The notes under the pieces were generated by a model that was not told the DNA's origin, searched no databases, and was given only the letters and a program-made list of their open reading frames with translations. DNA of 57,618 nucleotides from Streptomyces tateyamensis. GTDB taxonomy: Bacteria > Actinomycetota > Actinomycetes > Streptomycetales > Streptomycetaceae. Shown one piece after another: positions 25,342-35,691 of the stretch; the first letter of the stretch is position 1; every line of letters begins with the position of its first letter. The DNA is taken from the NCBI RefSeq assembly GCF_003205575.1, contig NZ_PYBW01000080.1:1-57618 (forward strand). The letters are read 5' to 3'. A program made the position numbers and the translations under genes.

Positions 25342-26886
25342 GTGGAGCTAGCAGTCGCTCACGAGACCATCGCCCGGTGGCAGTTCGGTGTCACCACCGT
25401 CTACCACTTCCTCTTCGTCCCGCTGACGATCAGCCTGTCCGCCATGGTGGCCGGGCTGGAGACGGCCTGGGTGCGGACGGGCAAGGAGAAGTACTTCCAC
25501 GCCACCAAGTTCTGGGGGAAGCTCTTCCTGATCAACATCGCCATGGGCGTGGTGACCGGGATCGTGCAGGAGTTCCAGTTCGGGATGAACTGGTCCGACT
25601 ACTCGCGCTTCGTCGGCGACGTGTTCGGCGCGCCGCTGGCGATGGAGGCGCTGATCGCCTTCTTCTTCGAGTCCACCTTCGTCGGCCTGTGGATCTTCGG
25701 CTGGGACAAGCTGCCGAAGAAGCTGCACGCCGCCTGCATCTGGGTGGTCGCGGTCGGCACCATGCTCTCCGGCTACTTCATCCTGGCCGCCAACTCCTGG
25801 ATGCAGCACCCGAACGGGTACACCATCGACCCGGTCACCAAGAAGGCCCAGCTCACCGACATCTCCAAGGTCCTGTTCCAGGACACCACCCTGGTGGTGG
25901 TCTTCCACACCCTGACCGCCGCCTTCCTGACCGGCGCCGCCTTCATGGTCGGCATCGCCTCCTACCACCTGTGGAAGGCCAAGCGCCGCCCCGAGCGGAG
26001 CGACGGGCGCCAGGTCGCCTCGATGCGCACCTCGCTGCGGCTGGGCCTGGTGCTGGCGGTGGTGGCGGGCCTGGGCACCGCGATCAGCGGCGACTCGCTG
26101 GCCAAGGTGATGTTCGAGCAGCAGCCGATGAAGATGGCCTCCGCCGAGGCGCTCTGGGACACCCAGGGCCCGGCCCCGTTCTCCATCTTCGCCATCGGCA
26201 ACGTCAACGAGGGCCACAACTCGGTGGAGCTGGAGTTCCCCGGGATACTGTCCTTCCTCGCCAAGGGCGACTTCAGCTCCGCGGTGCCGGGCATCACCGA
26301 CACCGCCAAGGCCGAGGCGGCCAAGTACGGCGGCAACCCGAACGACTACATCCCGAACATCTTCATCACCTACTGGGGCTTCCGGTTGATGATCGGGTTC
26401 GGCATGACCTCCTTCGCGGCCGGGCTGCTGGGCCTGTGGACCACCCGTCGCAAGTTCTGGCTGGCGCCGGACAAGCGCACCGGCGCGGACGAGCCGCCCC
26501 GGCTGATGCTCACCAAGCACCGCGAGCTCGGCCCGGCGCTGACCAGGTGGAGCTGGCGGATCGGGATCTGGACCATGGGGTTCCCGCTGATCGCCAACAG
26601 CTTCGGCTGGATCTTCACCGAGATGGGCCGCCAGCCCTGGGCGGTCTTCGGCCTGATGACCACCGCGAGCGGGGTCTCCCCCAACGTGGGCACCGGCACC
26701 CAGCTGACCTCGCTGATCGTCTTCACCGCGCTCTACGCGATCCTCGCGGTGATCGAGGTCAGACTGCTCGTCAAGTACGCGAAGGCCGGCCCCGACGTGG
26801 CCGAGCGCCCGCCGGCCAAGGACCCCACGCTGCGCGGCCCGTCCCCGGACGAGGACGCCGACCGGCCGCTCGCCTTCGCCTACTGA
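25342..26886 (+). CDS. cydA: Cytochrome bd ubiquinol oxidase subunit I
   Basis: A 514-residue membrane subunit carrying haems b558, b595 and d, oxidising quinol and reducing O2. The N-terminus ARWQFGVTTVYHFLFVPL contains the conserved haem-ligand His, the Q-loop is the short type, and the diagnostic GRQPW motif (EMGRQPWAVFG) is present near residue 430. About nine TM helices. The GTG start follows GGAAGAGG. First gene of cydA-cydB-cydDC behind the Rex-like palindrome, so induction under low oxygen or high NADH is expected. Confidence 0.96.
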   Translation: MELAVAHETIARWQFGVTTVYHFLFVPLTISLSAMVAGLETAWVRTGKEKYFHATKFWGKLFLINIAMGVVTGIVQEFQFGMNWSDYSRFVGDVFGAPLAMEALIAFFFESTFVGLWIFGWDKLPKKLHAACIWVVAVGTMLSGYFILAANSWMQHPNGYTIDPVTKKAQLTDISKVLFQDTTLVVVFHTLTAAFLTGAAFMVGIASYHLWKAKRRPERSDGRQVASMRTSLRLGLVLAVVAGLGTAISGDSLAKVMFEQQPMKMASAEALWDTQGPAPFSIFAIGNVNEGHNSVELEFPGILSFLAKGDFSSAVPGITDTAKAEAAKYGGNPNDYIPNIFITYWGFRLMIGFGMTSFAAGLLGLWTTRRKFWLAPDKRTGADEPPRLMLTKHRELGPALTRWSWRIGIWTMGFPLIANSFGWIFTEMGRQPWAVFGLMTTASGVSPNVGTGTQLTSLIVFTALYAILAVIEVRLLVKYAKAGPDVAERPPAKDPTLRGPSPDEDADRPLAFAY

Positions 26887-26902
26887 GAACCAGGGGATCG
26901 AC

Positions 26903-27907
<1,005 letters not shown>

Positions 27908-27931
27908 GCCCCCTCACCGGAAGGCAGCGTC

Positions 27932-30900
27932 ATGCGACCCGTCGACCCCCGACTGCCGGCCCAGGCCCGGGCGGCCCGCGGCTTCCTGGCCGCCTCGGTG
28001 CTGCTCGGCGCCGCGGGTGCCGGGCTGCTGCTGGCCCAGGCCACCCTGATCGCCGAGCTGGTGGTGCGCTGCTTCCAGCAGGGCGCCGGCCTGGCCCCGC
28101 TGCGCACCCCGCTGGCCCTGCTGGCAGCCGTGGCGGTGGGCCGGGCGCTGGTCGCCTACCTCACCGAGCTGGCCGCGCACCGCTCGGTGGCCAGGGTCAA
28201 GGAGCAGCTGCGGGCCCGCCTGCTGGACCGGGCCACCGCGCTGGGTCCCGGCTACCTGGCCGGCCGGCGCACCGGGGAACTGGTCGCGCTGGCCACCCGG
28301 GGCATCGACGCGCTGGACGACTACTTCGCCCGCTTCCTGCCGCAGCTGGCGCTGGCGGTGGTGGTCCCGGTGGTGCTGCTGGCCCGGATCCTGGGCGCCG
28401 ACTGGCCCAGCGCCGCGATCATCGCCGGCACCCTGCCGCTGATCCCGCTCTTCATGGTGCTGATCGGCTGGACCACCCAGGGTCGGATGGACCGTCAGCG
28501 CCGCTCGCTGGCCCGGCTCTCGCACCACTTCCTGGACGTGGTGGCGGGCCTGCCCACGCTCAAGGTGTTCGGCCGGGCCAAGGCCCAGGCCGAGGCGGTG
28601 CGCCGGATCACCGAGGAGTACCGCCGGGCCACCCTGCGCACCCTGCGGCTGGCCTTCGTCTCCTCCTTCGCGCTGGAGCTGCTGGCCACCGTCTCGGTCG
28701 CGCTGGTCGCGGTCTCGGTCGGCTTCCGGCTGGTGGACGGCTCGCTGGACCTGCGCACCGGGCTGCTGGTGCTGGTGCTGGCGCCCGAGGTGTACCTGCC
28801 GCTGCGTCAGGTCGGCGCGCTCTACCACTCCAGCGCCGAGGGGCTGGCCGCGGCCGGCGAGGTCTTCGAGGTGCTGGAGACCGCAGGCCCGGCCGCCGGC
28901 ACCCGCCCGGCGCCCGCGCTGGCCGGTGCCTGCGTGCTGCTGGACGGCCTGACGGTCACGCACCCCGGCGCCCCCGCCCCCGCGCTGGACGGCGTCTCGC
29001 TGCGGCTGGCACCGGGCCGCACCACCGCGCTCACCGGCCCGAGCGGGGCCGGCAAGAGCACCCTGCTCTCGGTGCTGCTCGGCTTCACCGCGCCGCAGGC
29101 CGGCACCGTCACGGTGCGCACCGCCGACGGGCGCGAGCACCCGCTGGCCGAGCTGGACCCGGCGAGCTGGCGGGCCCAGATCGCCTGGGTGCCGCAGCGC
29201 CCGCAACTGTTCGCCGGCACGGTGGCCGAGAACGTCCGGCTGTCCCGGCCGCGGGCCGGGGCGGACGAGCTGCACGCGGCGCTGGCCACCGCCGGTGTGC
29301 TGGAGTTCGCCGCGCCCGGCACCGTGCTCGGGGAGGGCGGGGCCGGCCTGTCGGCGGGTCAGCGCCAGCGGCTGGCCCTGGCCCGGGCGCTGCTCGCCGA
29401 CCGTCCGCTGGTGCTGCTGGACGAGCCGACCGCCCACCTGGACCCGCAGACCGAGGCCGCCGTGGTCGAGGCGGTGCGCACGCTGACCGCCGACCCCGCC
29501 CGCACCGTGCTGCTGGTGGCGCACCGGCCCGCGCTGCTGGAACTGGCCGAGCAGCGGGTGGCGCTGACCGCGCCCGCCGCGGCGGCGGTGCCGGCCCAGC
29601 AGCGGGCGGGCGCCGAACTGCCGGGCCCGCCCGAGCCGGTGGGCGAACCGCCCGCCCCGCTGCCCGAGCTGCCCGTGCTGCCGGCCGGCCAGGGACCGGC
29701 CCTGCGCCGGATCTCCCGCCTCTTCCGCACCGCCGAGGCCGGCCGGCCTCGCCGCCGCTTCGCGCTGGCCGTGCTGCTGGGTGCGCTGGCCCTCGGCTGC
29801 GCGGTCGCCCTGCTGGGCACCTCCGGCTGGCTGATCTCCAAGGCCTCGACCCACCCGCCGGTGCTGTACCTGATGATGGCGGTCACCGCGGTGCGTGCCT
29901 TCGGGGTGGGCCGCGGCGCCTTCCGCTACGCGGAGCGGCTGGTCTCGCACGACGCGGTGCTGCGCACCCTGGGTGCTTTGCGGGTGACGGTCCACCAGCG
30001 GCTGGAGCGGCTGGCCCCGGCGGCGCTGCCCGCCTTCCGCCGCGGCGACCTGCTCTCCCGGCTGGTCGCGGACGTGGACGCGGTGCAGGACTGGTACCTG
30101 CGCTGGCGGCTGCCGGCCGCGGTCGGCCTGACCGTCTCGCTGGCGGTCTCGGCGGGCCTGGCGCTGCTGCTGCCGGCGGCCGGGGCGCTGCTGGCGCTCG
30201 GGCTGGCGCTGGCGGGCCTGGCCGTCCCGGCGCTGGCGGCGCGGCTGTCCGCCCGGACGGAGCGTCAGCAGGCGCCCGCCCGGGGCGCGCTGGCCACCGC
30301 GGTGCTGGACACCTGCACCGGCACCGCCGAGCTGACGGTGGCCGGCGCGCTGCCGGCCCGGCTGGCCGCGGTGCGCACCGCCGACCGGGCGCTGACCGCG
30401 CTGGCCGCGCGCTCCGCCGCCACCACCGCACTGGGCGCCGGCCTGACCGCGCTGCTCACCGGCCTGACCGTGACCGCCTGCGCGGCCGCCGGCATCCGGG
30501 CGGTGGCGGCCGGAGAGCTGAACGGCCTGAGCCTGGCGGTGCTGGTGCTCGCCCCGCTGGCCGCCTTCGAGGCGGTGGCCCCGCTGCCCGCGGCGGTCCT
30601 GGTGCGCGAGCGCAGCCGGGCCGCGGCCGGGCGGCTGGTCGAGGTGCTGGACACCCCCGACCCGGTGGCCGAGCCGGCCGAGCCGGCCGCCGCGCCCGCC
30701 GACCCGTTCCCGCTCGCGGTGCGCGGCCTGCGGGCGAGCTGGCCCGGGCAGTCCGGGCTCGCGCTGGACGGCGTCGACCTGGACCTGGCCGCCGGCCGGC
30801 GGATCGCCGTGGTCGGCCGCTCGGGCGCGGGCAAGACCACGCTGGCCCAGGTGCTGCTGCGGCTGCTGGAGCAGCGGTCCGGCACCGTCACGCTGGCGGC

Positions 30901-31483
30901 CGGCCGTCCACAGGCTGTGGACAGCCGCGCGCTGGACGGCGACGCGGTGCGCGCGCTGATCGGGCTCTGCGCCCAGGACGCCCACGTGTTCGACAGCTCG
31001 CTGCGGGAGAACCTGCGGCTGGCCCGGCCGGACGCGACCGAGGCCGAGCTGCGGGCGGCGCTGGCCGCGGCCCGGCTGCTGGACTGGGCGGCCACCCTGC
31101 CCGAGGGGCTGGACACCATGGTCGGCGAGCACGGTGCCCGGCTCTCCGGCGGCCAGCGCCAGCGGCTGGCACTGGCCCGGGCGCTGCTGGCCGGCTTCCC
31201 GCTGCTGATCCTGGACGAGCCGGCCGAGCACCTGGACCTGGCCACCGCCGACGCCCTCACCGCGGACCTGCTGGCGGCCACCGCTGACCGGGCCACGCTG
31301 CTGATCACCCACCGGCTCGCGGGCCTGTGCGAGGTGGACGAGATCCTGGTGCTGGAGCGGGGCCGGGTGGTGGAACGCGGCAGCTGGGCCGAGCTGACGG
31401 GCCGTCCGCAGGGGCGGCTGCGCGCGATGTGGGAACTGGAGAAGGCGGCGGACCGGTTCGCGCCCGGTACCGTCGCGGCCTGA
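27932..31483 (+). CDS. cydDC: Fused CydD-CydC thiol reductant ABC exporter
   Basis: A 1183-residue protein containing both halves of the CydDC exporter, which is needed to assemble cytochrome bd (glutathione/cysteine export and haem handling). Half one has TM region residues 20-310 and an ATPase with Walker A GPSGAGKSTLL, signature LSAGQRQRLALARAL and DEPTAHLD. A Pro/Ala linker (about 545-590) leads to half two, TM region 600-890 and an ATPase with GRSGAGKTTLAQ, LSGGQRQRLALARAL and DEPAEHLD. Single-ORF CydDC is the usual form in Streptomyces. It starts 24 nt after cydB. Confidence 0.95.
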   Translation: MRPVDPRLPAQARAARGFLAASVLLGAAGAGLLLAQATLIAELVVRCFQQGAGLAPLRTPLALLAAVAVGRALVAYLTELAAHRSVARVKEQLRARLLDRATALGPGYLAGRRTGELVALATRGIDALDDYFARFLPQLALAVVVPVVLLARILGADWPSAAIIAGTLPLIPLFMVLIGWTTQGRMDRQRRSLARLSHHFLDVVAGLPTLKVFGRAKAQAEAVRRITEEYRRATLRTLRLAFVSSFALELLATVSVALVAVSVGFRLVDGSLDLRTGLLVLVLAPEVYLPLRQVGALYHSSAEGLAAAGEVFEVLETAGPAAGTRPAPALAGACVLLDGLTVTHPGAPAPALDGVSLRLAPGRTTALTGPSGAGKSTLLSVLLGFTAPQAGTVTVRTADGREHPLAELDPASWRAQIAWVPQRPQLFAGTVAENVRLSRPRAGADELHAALATAGVLEFAAPGTVLGEGGAGLSAGQRQRLALARALLADRPLVLLDEPTAHLDPQTEAAVVEAVRTLTADPARTVLLVAHRPALLELAEQRVALTAPAAAAVPAQQRAGAELPGPPEPVGEPPAPLPELPVLPAGQGPALRRISRLFRTAEAGRPRRRFALAVLLGALALGCAVALLGTSGWLISKASTHPPVLYLMMAVTAVRAFGVGRGAFRYAERLVSHDAVLRTLGALRVTVHQRLERLAPAALPAFRRGDLLSRLVADVDAVQDWYLRWRLPAAVGLTVSLAVSAGLALLLPAAGALLALGLALAGLAVPALAARLSARTERQQAPARGALATAVLDTCTGTAELTVAGALPARLAAVRTADRALTALAARSAATTALGAGLTALLTGLTVTACAAAGIRAVAAGELNGLSLAVLVLAPLAAFEAVAPLPAAVLVRERSRAAAGRLVEVLDTPDPVAEPAEPAAAPADPFPLAVRGLRASWPGQSGLALDGVDLDLAAGRRIAVVGRSGAGKTTLAQVLLRLLEQRSGTVTLAAGRPQAVDSRALDGDAVRALIGLCAQDAHVFDSSLRENLRLARPDATEAELRAALAAARLLDWAATLPEGLDTMVGEHGARLSGGQRQRLALARALLAGFPLLILDEPAEHLDLATADALTADLLAATADRATLLITHRLAGLCEVDEILVLERGRVVERGSWAELTGRPQGRLRAMWELEKAADRFAPGTVAA

Positions 31484-31576
31484 CCTCCGTACCGTCGCGG
31501 CGAGCCGCGCGGAGCACTCTCGCGGCCTGACCGCGCCTCCCGGCGGAACAAATCACACCGAATTACCCTCGTTGCC

Positions 31577-33370
31577 ATGGACCTCCCCGCCGACGAGCCC
31601 CAGGACCGGCCCCCGCCACCTCCGCACCGGGTGCCGGAGATCTCCTCGCTGGGCCTGGACACCCTGGTCACCGAGGTCTCCGAACGGCTGCAGTCCGCCG
31701 CGGCGGTGACCGACCGGATGCAGCGGCTGCTGGAGGCGGTGGTCTCGGTCGGCTCCGGCCTGGACCTGCACGCCACCCTGGAGCGGATCGCGCAGGGCGC
31801 GGCCGAGCTGGTGGACGCCCGGTACGCGGCCCTGGGCGTGGTCGCGGCGGACCGCAGCGGGCTCTCCGACTTCATCCACGTCGGCATCGACCAGCAGACG
31901 GCGGCCCGGATCGGCGACCTGCCGCAGGGGCGCGGGATCCTCGGCGCGCTGATCGACAAGCCCGAGCCGCTGCTGCTGGACGACCTGACCGTCGACCGCC
32001 GCTCGGCCGGCTTCCCGCCGCACCACCCGCCGATGCGCTCCTTCCTGGGTGAGCCGATCCGGATCCGCGACGAGGTGTTCGGCAACATCTACCTGACCGA
32101 GAAGCGCGGCGGCGGCGGGTTCACGCCGGAGGACGCCCAGGTGCTGCACGCGCTGGCCGCCGCCGCCGGGGTGGCGATCGAGAACTCCCGGCTGTACGAG
32201 GAGGGCCGGCGCCGCGAGCGGTGGATCGCCGGTGCGGCGGCGCTGGCTACCGCCCTGCTCAGCGGCGACCAGGCGCACTCGGCGCTCGGGGTGGCCGTGG
32301 AGCGGGTGCGCGAGCTGGCGGACGCGGCGCTGGGGATGATCATGCTGCCCACCGGGGACGGCGGGCTGCGGGTCTCGCACGCCTCCGGGGCGGCGGCCGG
32401 CCAGGTCGAGGGCGAACTGGTGCCCGGGACCGGGTACGCGGCCCGGCTGCGCGACGGCGAGAGCGTGTTCATCGAGGACATGTCCCAGGACCCGGCGCTG
32501 GTGATGCGGGCGGCCCGCCGGTTCGGGCCCTCGATGGCGCTGCCGATGGTCTCCGCCGGGCGCACGGTGGGCGCACTGGTGCTCTGGCGCGAGCGCGGGG
32601 CGCGGGGCTTCGCCGAGTCCGAGAAGCAGCTGGCCGCGACCTTCGCCGCGCAGGCGGCCCTCGCGCTGCGGCTGGCCGAGGGCCAGCGCGACCAGCAGCG
32701 GCTGGCGGTCTTCCAGGACCGCGACCGGATCGCCCGCGATCTGCACGACCTGGTGATCCAGCGGCTCTTCGCCACCGGGATGATGCTGGAGAGCGCGGCC
32801 CGCCGGGCGGTGGTGCCCGAGGTCAAGCAGCGGCTGGCCACCGCGGTGGACGAACTGGACGCGACCATCCAGGAGGTCCGCACCACCATCTACGCGCTGC
32901 AGCACGACGAGCAGGAGGACGAACCGGACACCCTGCGGGCCAGGGTGCTGCGCGAGTGCAGCCAGGCCGCGGCCGCGCTCGGCTTCCGGCCCTCGCTCGC
33001 CTTCAGCGGGCCGGTGGAGGACCTGATCAGCGACGGTACGGCCCGTCAACTGATGGCCGCGCTGAGGGAGATGCTCTCCAACGCGGCCCGGCACGCGCGG
33101 GCCTCGCGGGTCAGCGTCGAGCTGGACACCACGGTCTACCTGGACTCCGCCGGACACCCGGCCTCCGGCGACCCGCAGGCCCCGCTGCGGCCCGGTCGCC
33201 CCGGCGTGCTGCTCACCGTCACGGACGACGGGGTGGGCATCCCGGAGGGCGGGCGGCGCAGCGGGCTGGCCAACCTGCGCCGGCGGGCCGAGAGCCTGGG
33301 CGGCGCGGCCTGGCACGAGCCGGGCCCGGGCCGCCGGGGCACCCGGGTGCGCTGGTCGGCCCGGCTCTGA
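31577..33370 (+). CDS. DevS/DosT-like GAF-domain histidine kinase
   Basis: A 597-residue soluble kinase. Two tandem GAF domains (about residues 55-205 and 225-370) precede a HisKA_3 box DRIARDLHDLVIQRLFATGM, with the phospho-His in DLHD, and an HATPase domain (REMLSNAARHARAS, DDGVGIPEGG, SGLANLRRRAESLGG). GAF-1 contains FPPHHPPMRSFLG and FGNIYLTEKRGG, very like mycobacterial DevS/DosT, whose GAF-A binds haem and senses O2, NO or redox. Haem binding here is inferred. There is no response regulator beside it. It follows cydDC by 93 nt, suggesting a respiratory-stress role. Confidence 0.9.
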   Translation: MDLPADEPQDRPPPPPHRVPEISSLGLDTLVTEVSERLQSAAAVTDRMQRLLEAVVSVGSGLDLHATLERIAQGAAELVDARYAALGVVAADRSGLSDFIHVGIDQQTAARIGDLPQGRGILGALIDKPEPLLLDDLTVDRRSAGFPPHHPPMRSFLGEPIRIRDEVFGNIYLTEKRGGGGFTPEDAQVLHALAAAAGVAIENSRLYEEGRRRERWIAGAAALATALLSGDQAHSALGVAVERVRELADAALGMIMLPTGDGGLRVSHASGAAAGQVEGELVPGTGYAARLRDGESVFIEDMSQDPALVMRAARRFGPSMALPMVSAGRTVGALVLWRERGARGFAESEKQLAATFAAQAALALRLAEGQRDQQRLAVFQDRDRIARDLHDLVIQRLFATGMMLESAARRAVVPEVKQRLATAVDELDATIQEVRTTIYALQHDEQEDEPDTLRARVLRECSQAAAALGFRPSLAFSGPVEDLISDGTARQLMAALREMLSNAARHARASRVSVELDTTVYLDSAGHPASGDPQAPLRPGRPGVLLTVTDDGVGIPEGGRRSGLANLRRRAESLGGAAWHEPGPGRRGTRVRWSARL

Positions 33371-33373
33371 CGG

Positions 33374-33943
33374 TCAGTGGGCGGCCGGGGTCCAGGCGTG
33401 GGCGGCCAGCCGCTCGTCCACCGGGGCACCGGTCAGCCGGTTGGCCAGGGTGGACATGGTGTAGGTGCCGATGCCCAGCACCACCTCCAGCGCGTTGCGG
33501 GTGGTGAACCCGGCGGCCTGGAAGGCGGCCAGCGCCTCGGGCGAGGCCGCGCCGGTGGTGGCCAGCACCTCCAGGGTGAACTGCCGCACCGCCTGGAGCC
33601 GGGCGTCCGGCAGCGCTCGGCCGTCGCGCAGCGCCTCGATCAACTCCGGTGCGGCGCCGAGCCGGTGGAGCAGGTCGGTGTGCATCGCCACGCACAGGTG
33701 GCACTCGTTGCGGGTGGCGACGGTCATCACCAGCACCTCGCGGGCCAGCGGGTCCAGGGTGCTCGCGGTGAACAGCGCGTTCGACTTGGTGAAGGCCTCC
33801 AGCAGTTCGGGCGAGTTGGCCAGTCGGGCGACGGCGGCGGGCAGGTGGCCCAGGTGCCGGGTGATCGCGGCCATGGTCGGGCGGGCCGCGGCGGGCGCGG
33901 TGTCGAGGGTGTGGTCGGGGAAGGGGTTCGTGGCGGTGGTCAT
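33374..33943 (-). CDS. AhpD-like carboxymuconolactone decarboxylase-family protein
   Basis: A 189-residue alkylhydroperoxidase-like protein with the active-site pattern ECHLCVAMH (Cys-x2-Cys-x3-His, at about residues 77-85), preceded by the conserved LDPLAREVLVMTVATRN. Such proteins act as small thiol-dependent peroxidase partners or decarboxylases. An AAGGA site precedes the ATG. It is divergent from a MarR regulator, which probably represses it. Convergent with the GAF kinase with only 3 nt between stops. Confidence 0.88.
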   Translation of the reverse strand: MTTATNPFPDHTLDTAPAAARPTMAAITRHLGHLPAAVARLANSPELLEAFTKSNALFTASTLDPLAREVLVMTVATRNECHLCVAMHTDLLHRLGAAPELIEALRDGRALPDARLQAVRQFTLEVLATTGAASPEALAAFQAAGFTTRNALEVVLGIGTYTMSTLANRLTGAPVDERLAAHAWTPAAH

Positions 33944-33980
33944 GGCGGGGTCCTTCGCAGATCCGTAAAATGGACAATGC

Positions 33981-34011
33981 GGTTGACTAAAAAGGTAAAC
34001 CAGGTTGTCTA
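33981..34011. promoter_or_regulatory. Direct repeat in the AhpD-like/MarR intergenic promoter
   Basis: GGTTGACTA (33981-33989) and GGTTGTCTA (34003-34011) are direct repeats with a 22-bp period, about two helical turns, in an unusually AT-rich divergent promoter. They may be the MarR operator or overlapping promoter elements (TTGACT resembles a -35). Confidence 0.4.
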
Positions 34012-34031
34012 TCGATGCAAGGAGCGCGGCC

Positions 34032-34499
34032 ATGACCGAGACCGACGGCTACGGGTTCGAGCTGCCGCTGCTGCTCTTCGCCGGATTCCGCTCGATCATC
34101 GACGAGCTGCACGCCGAACTCGCCCGCGAGGGGCACCCGCAGGCGCGGCCCGCACACGGCTTCGCGCTGCAGGCGGTCGGCCCGCAGGGTGCCACCGCCA
34201 GCGAGATCGGTCGTCGGCTGGGCATCAGCAAGCAGGCGGCCGGCAAGACCGTGGACCGGCTGGAGGCGCTGGGCTACGCCGCCCGGGTGCCGGACCCGCG
34301 CGACGCCCGCGGCCGGCTGGTGGTGCGCACCGCGCGCGGCACCGAGCTGCTGGCCCGCTCCGCCGAGCTCTTCGAGCAGGTGCGGGCCCGCTGGGCGGCC
34401 GAGCTGGGCGCCGACCGGGTGCGGGCCATGGAGCAGGACCTGCGGGCCATGGTGCCCTCCCCGCTCTTCCGACTGGACGTCTCGGGCTGGCTCGGCTGA
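34032..34499 (+). CDS. MarR-family regulator
   Basis: A 155-residue winged-helix protein. The recognition region is GATASEIGRRLGISKQAAGK followed by TVDRLEALGYAARVPDPRDARGR, the D-x-R-D-x-R-G wing motif typical of MarR proteins. AAGGAG lies 8 nt before the ATG at 34032. It is divergent from the AhpD-like gene and probably senses oxidants or phenolic compounds to control it and itself. Confidence 0.9.
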   Translation: MTETDGYGFELPLLLFAGFRSIIDELHAELAREGHPQARPAHGFALQAVGPQGATASEIGRRLGISKQAAGKTVDRLEALGYAARVPDPRDARGRLVVRTARGTELLARSAELFEQVRARWAAELGADRVRAMEQDLRAMVPSPLFRLDVSGWLG

Positions 34500-34753
34500 G
34501 TTCCGGCAACCGCTCTCCGTGCCCCGCCGCCGAGCTGCCGGATCGTCAACTCCCCTGCCAGACTTGCAGATCCGCTGAAGATTAACGGGGGAGAACTTCC
34601 CGGCCAATAGACCTGCCGAACCGCGCTGTGCCCAGGTCAGCACACATACGGTTGACCTGCTCGGAAACCGAGCACGAGATCTCTACGCGACACCCACCGC
34701 CCTGGCCGCCAGCGGCGCCCCGGGGGTCGGGGACTGGGGCGGGTGGGGCCAGG

Positions 34754-35197
34754 GTGGGCCAGGACGGCGGGGGGCGGACGGAAGCGCAGTCCCTGCGGGG
34801 CGGCTTCCAGGTGGAACGGGCGGCCAACGGCCGCTACCAGTGGCAGTTGAAGGCGCCCAACGGTCGGGTGGTGGCAGTGTCCGCGCCGGTCTTCGACACT
34901 GTGCCGGAGGTGCACCGGGCCTTCGCGGCGCTGCGGGCGGAGGTCGGTGAGCTGACCGCCCGGATCACCCATGTGCGGGACGGGATCGGCTGGATCTGGG
35001 TGGTGCCGGGGCCGCGCGGGCTGCCCGAGGCCCGCAGCAGCCGGGCCTACGAGCGGTACGCCACCTGCCAGAACGCCTTCCGGCGGTTCGTCGCGCTGGT
35101 GGAGCGGCTGCCGGTCGAACCGCCGGAGCGGGAGCGCTCCCCCGGACCGCCGCGCGTTCCGCTGACCCCGTCGGTGCCCCGTGACGACGATGTCTGA
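34754..35197 (+). CDS. Tandem DUF1508 (YegP-like) protein
   Basis: About 147 residues from GTG 34754 (start uncertain; the frame is open from 34628 but Pro/Gly-rich). Two YegP-like units can be read: GGFQVERAANGRYQWQLKAP then NGRVVAVS at residues 15-45, and IGWIWVVPGPRG to RAYERYATCQNAF at 75-105. YegP proteins are small beta-alpha folds of unknown function. The stop overlaps the next gene, which is a diverged relative, so the two look like an old tandem duplication. Confidence 0.65.
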   Translation: MGQDGGGRTEAQSLRGGFQVERAANGRYQWQLKAPNGRVVAVSAPVFDTVPEVHRAFAALRAEVGELTARITHVRDGIGWIWVVPGPRGLPEARSSRAYERYATCQNAFRRFVALVERLPVEPPERERSPGPPRVPLTPSVPRDDDV

Positions 35198-35615
35198 CCG
35201 TCCGGTGCCGGGCGCCGCACGGTCCCGCGGGCCGCGGCTGCTCGCGGTGCAGGGGACCGGGCGGCTGGTCGGCTGGTCGATGGCGGCCGGCAACGGGCGC
35301 CAGCTCGCGGTGTCCGCCCGGCTCTACCGCTCCGAGGCCGAACTGGTCATCGCTTTACGCGAGTTGCTGATCGAGCGGGCCTCACTGCGGTACGCCTTCG
35401 GGCAGGACGCGGCCCGCGCCTGGGGCTGGTCGGCCTACCTGCCGCCGCGCAGCACCCGGGCTGACCCGCAGAGCGAGGAGCCGGTGGCCCGCAGCGCCCG
35501 CGGCTACCTCAGGCGCGACCAGTGCCGCCAGGGCGTGGTCAGCTTCAAGGCCGGACTCAGCGCGCTGGAAAGGGAGTTGCGCACCGGCGGCCAGGACGGC
35601 CGATGGCCCTGGTGA
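35190..35615 (+). CDS. YegP-like protein with a TTA codon
   Basis: A 141-residue protein starting at the ATG that overlaps the previous stop (ATGTCTGA). It has two weak YegP-like units (LVGWSMAAGNGRQLAVSARL and AWGWSAYLPPRST to RRDQCRQGVV), paralogous to the upstream gene. Codon 56 is TTA (35355-35357), which in streptomycetes is read by the bldA tRNA and makes translation depend on developmental stage. Followed by a strong terminator. Function unknown. Confidence 0.7.
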   Translation: MSDRPVPGAARSRGPRLLAVQGTGRLVGWSMAAGNGRQLAVSARLYRSEAELVIALRELLIERASLRYAFGQDAARAWGWSAYLPPRSTRADPQSEEPVARSARGYLRRDQCRQGVVSFKAGLSALERELRTGGQDGRWPW

Positions 35616-35653
35616 CGGTTCGACGGCCGGCGGCACCGCACGGCACGGCACTG

Positions 35654-35691
35654 GACGAGCGGCCCGGGGGAGATCCCCCGGGCCGCTCGTC
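35654..35691 (+). terminator. Strong hairpin terminator
   Basis: Perfect 17-bp arms (GACGAGCGGCCCGGGGG at 35654-35670, complement at 35675-35691) with a 4-nt AGAT loop, 38 nt after the YegP-like gene. It isolates the Pst-like cluster from upstream transcription. Confidence 0.8.

Noticed and set aside
30906..30922. DnaA-box-like palindrome GTCCACAG-G-CTGTGGAC
   Set aside because: It lies inside the cydDC coding sequence and is isolated; a replication origin would show many boxes in a non-coding region.
27914..31312. 1132-codon leftward open frame opposite cydDC
   Set aside because: Antisense shadow of the strongly supported CydDC gene; low-complexity Gln/Arg/Gly/His composition.
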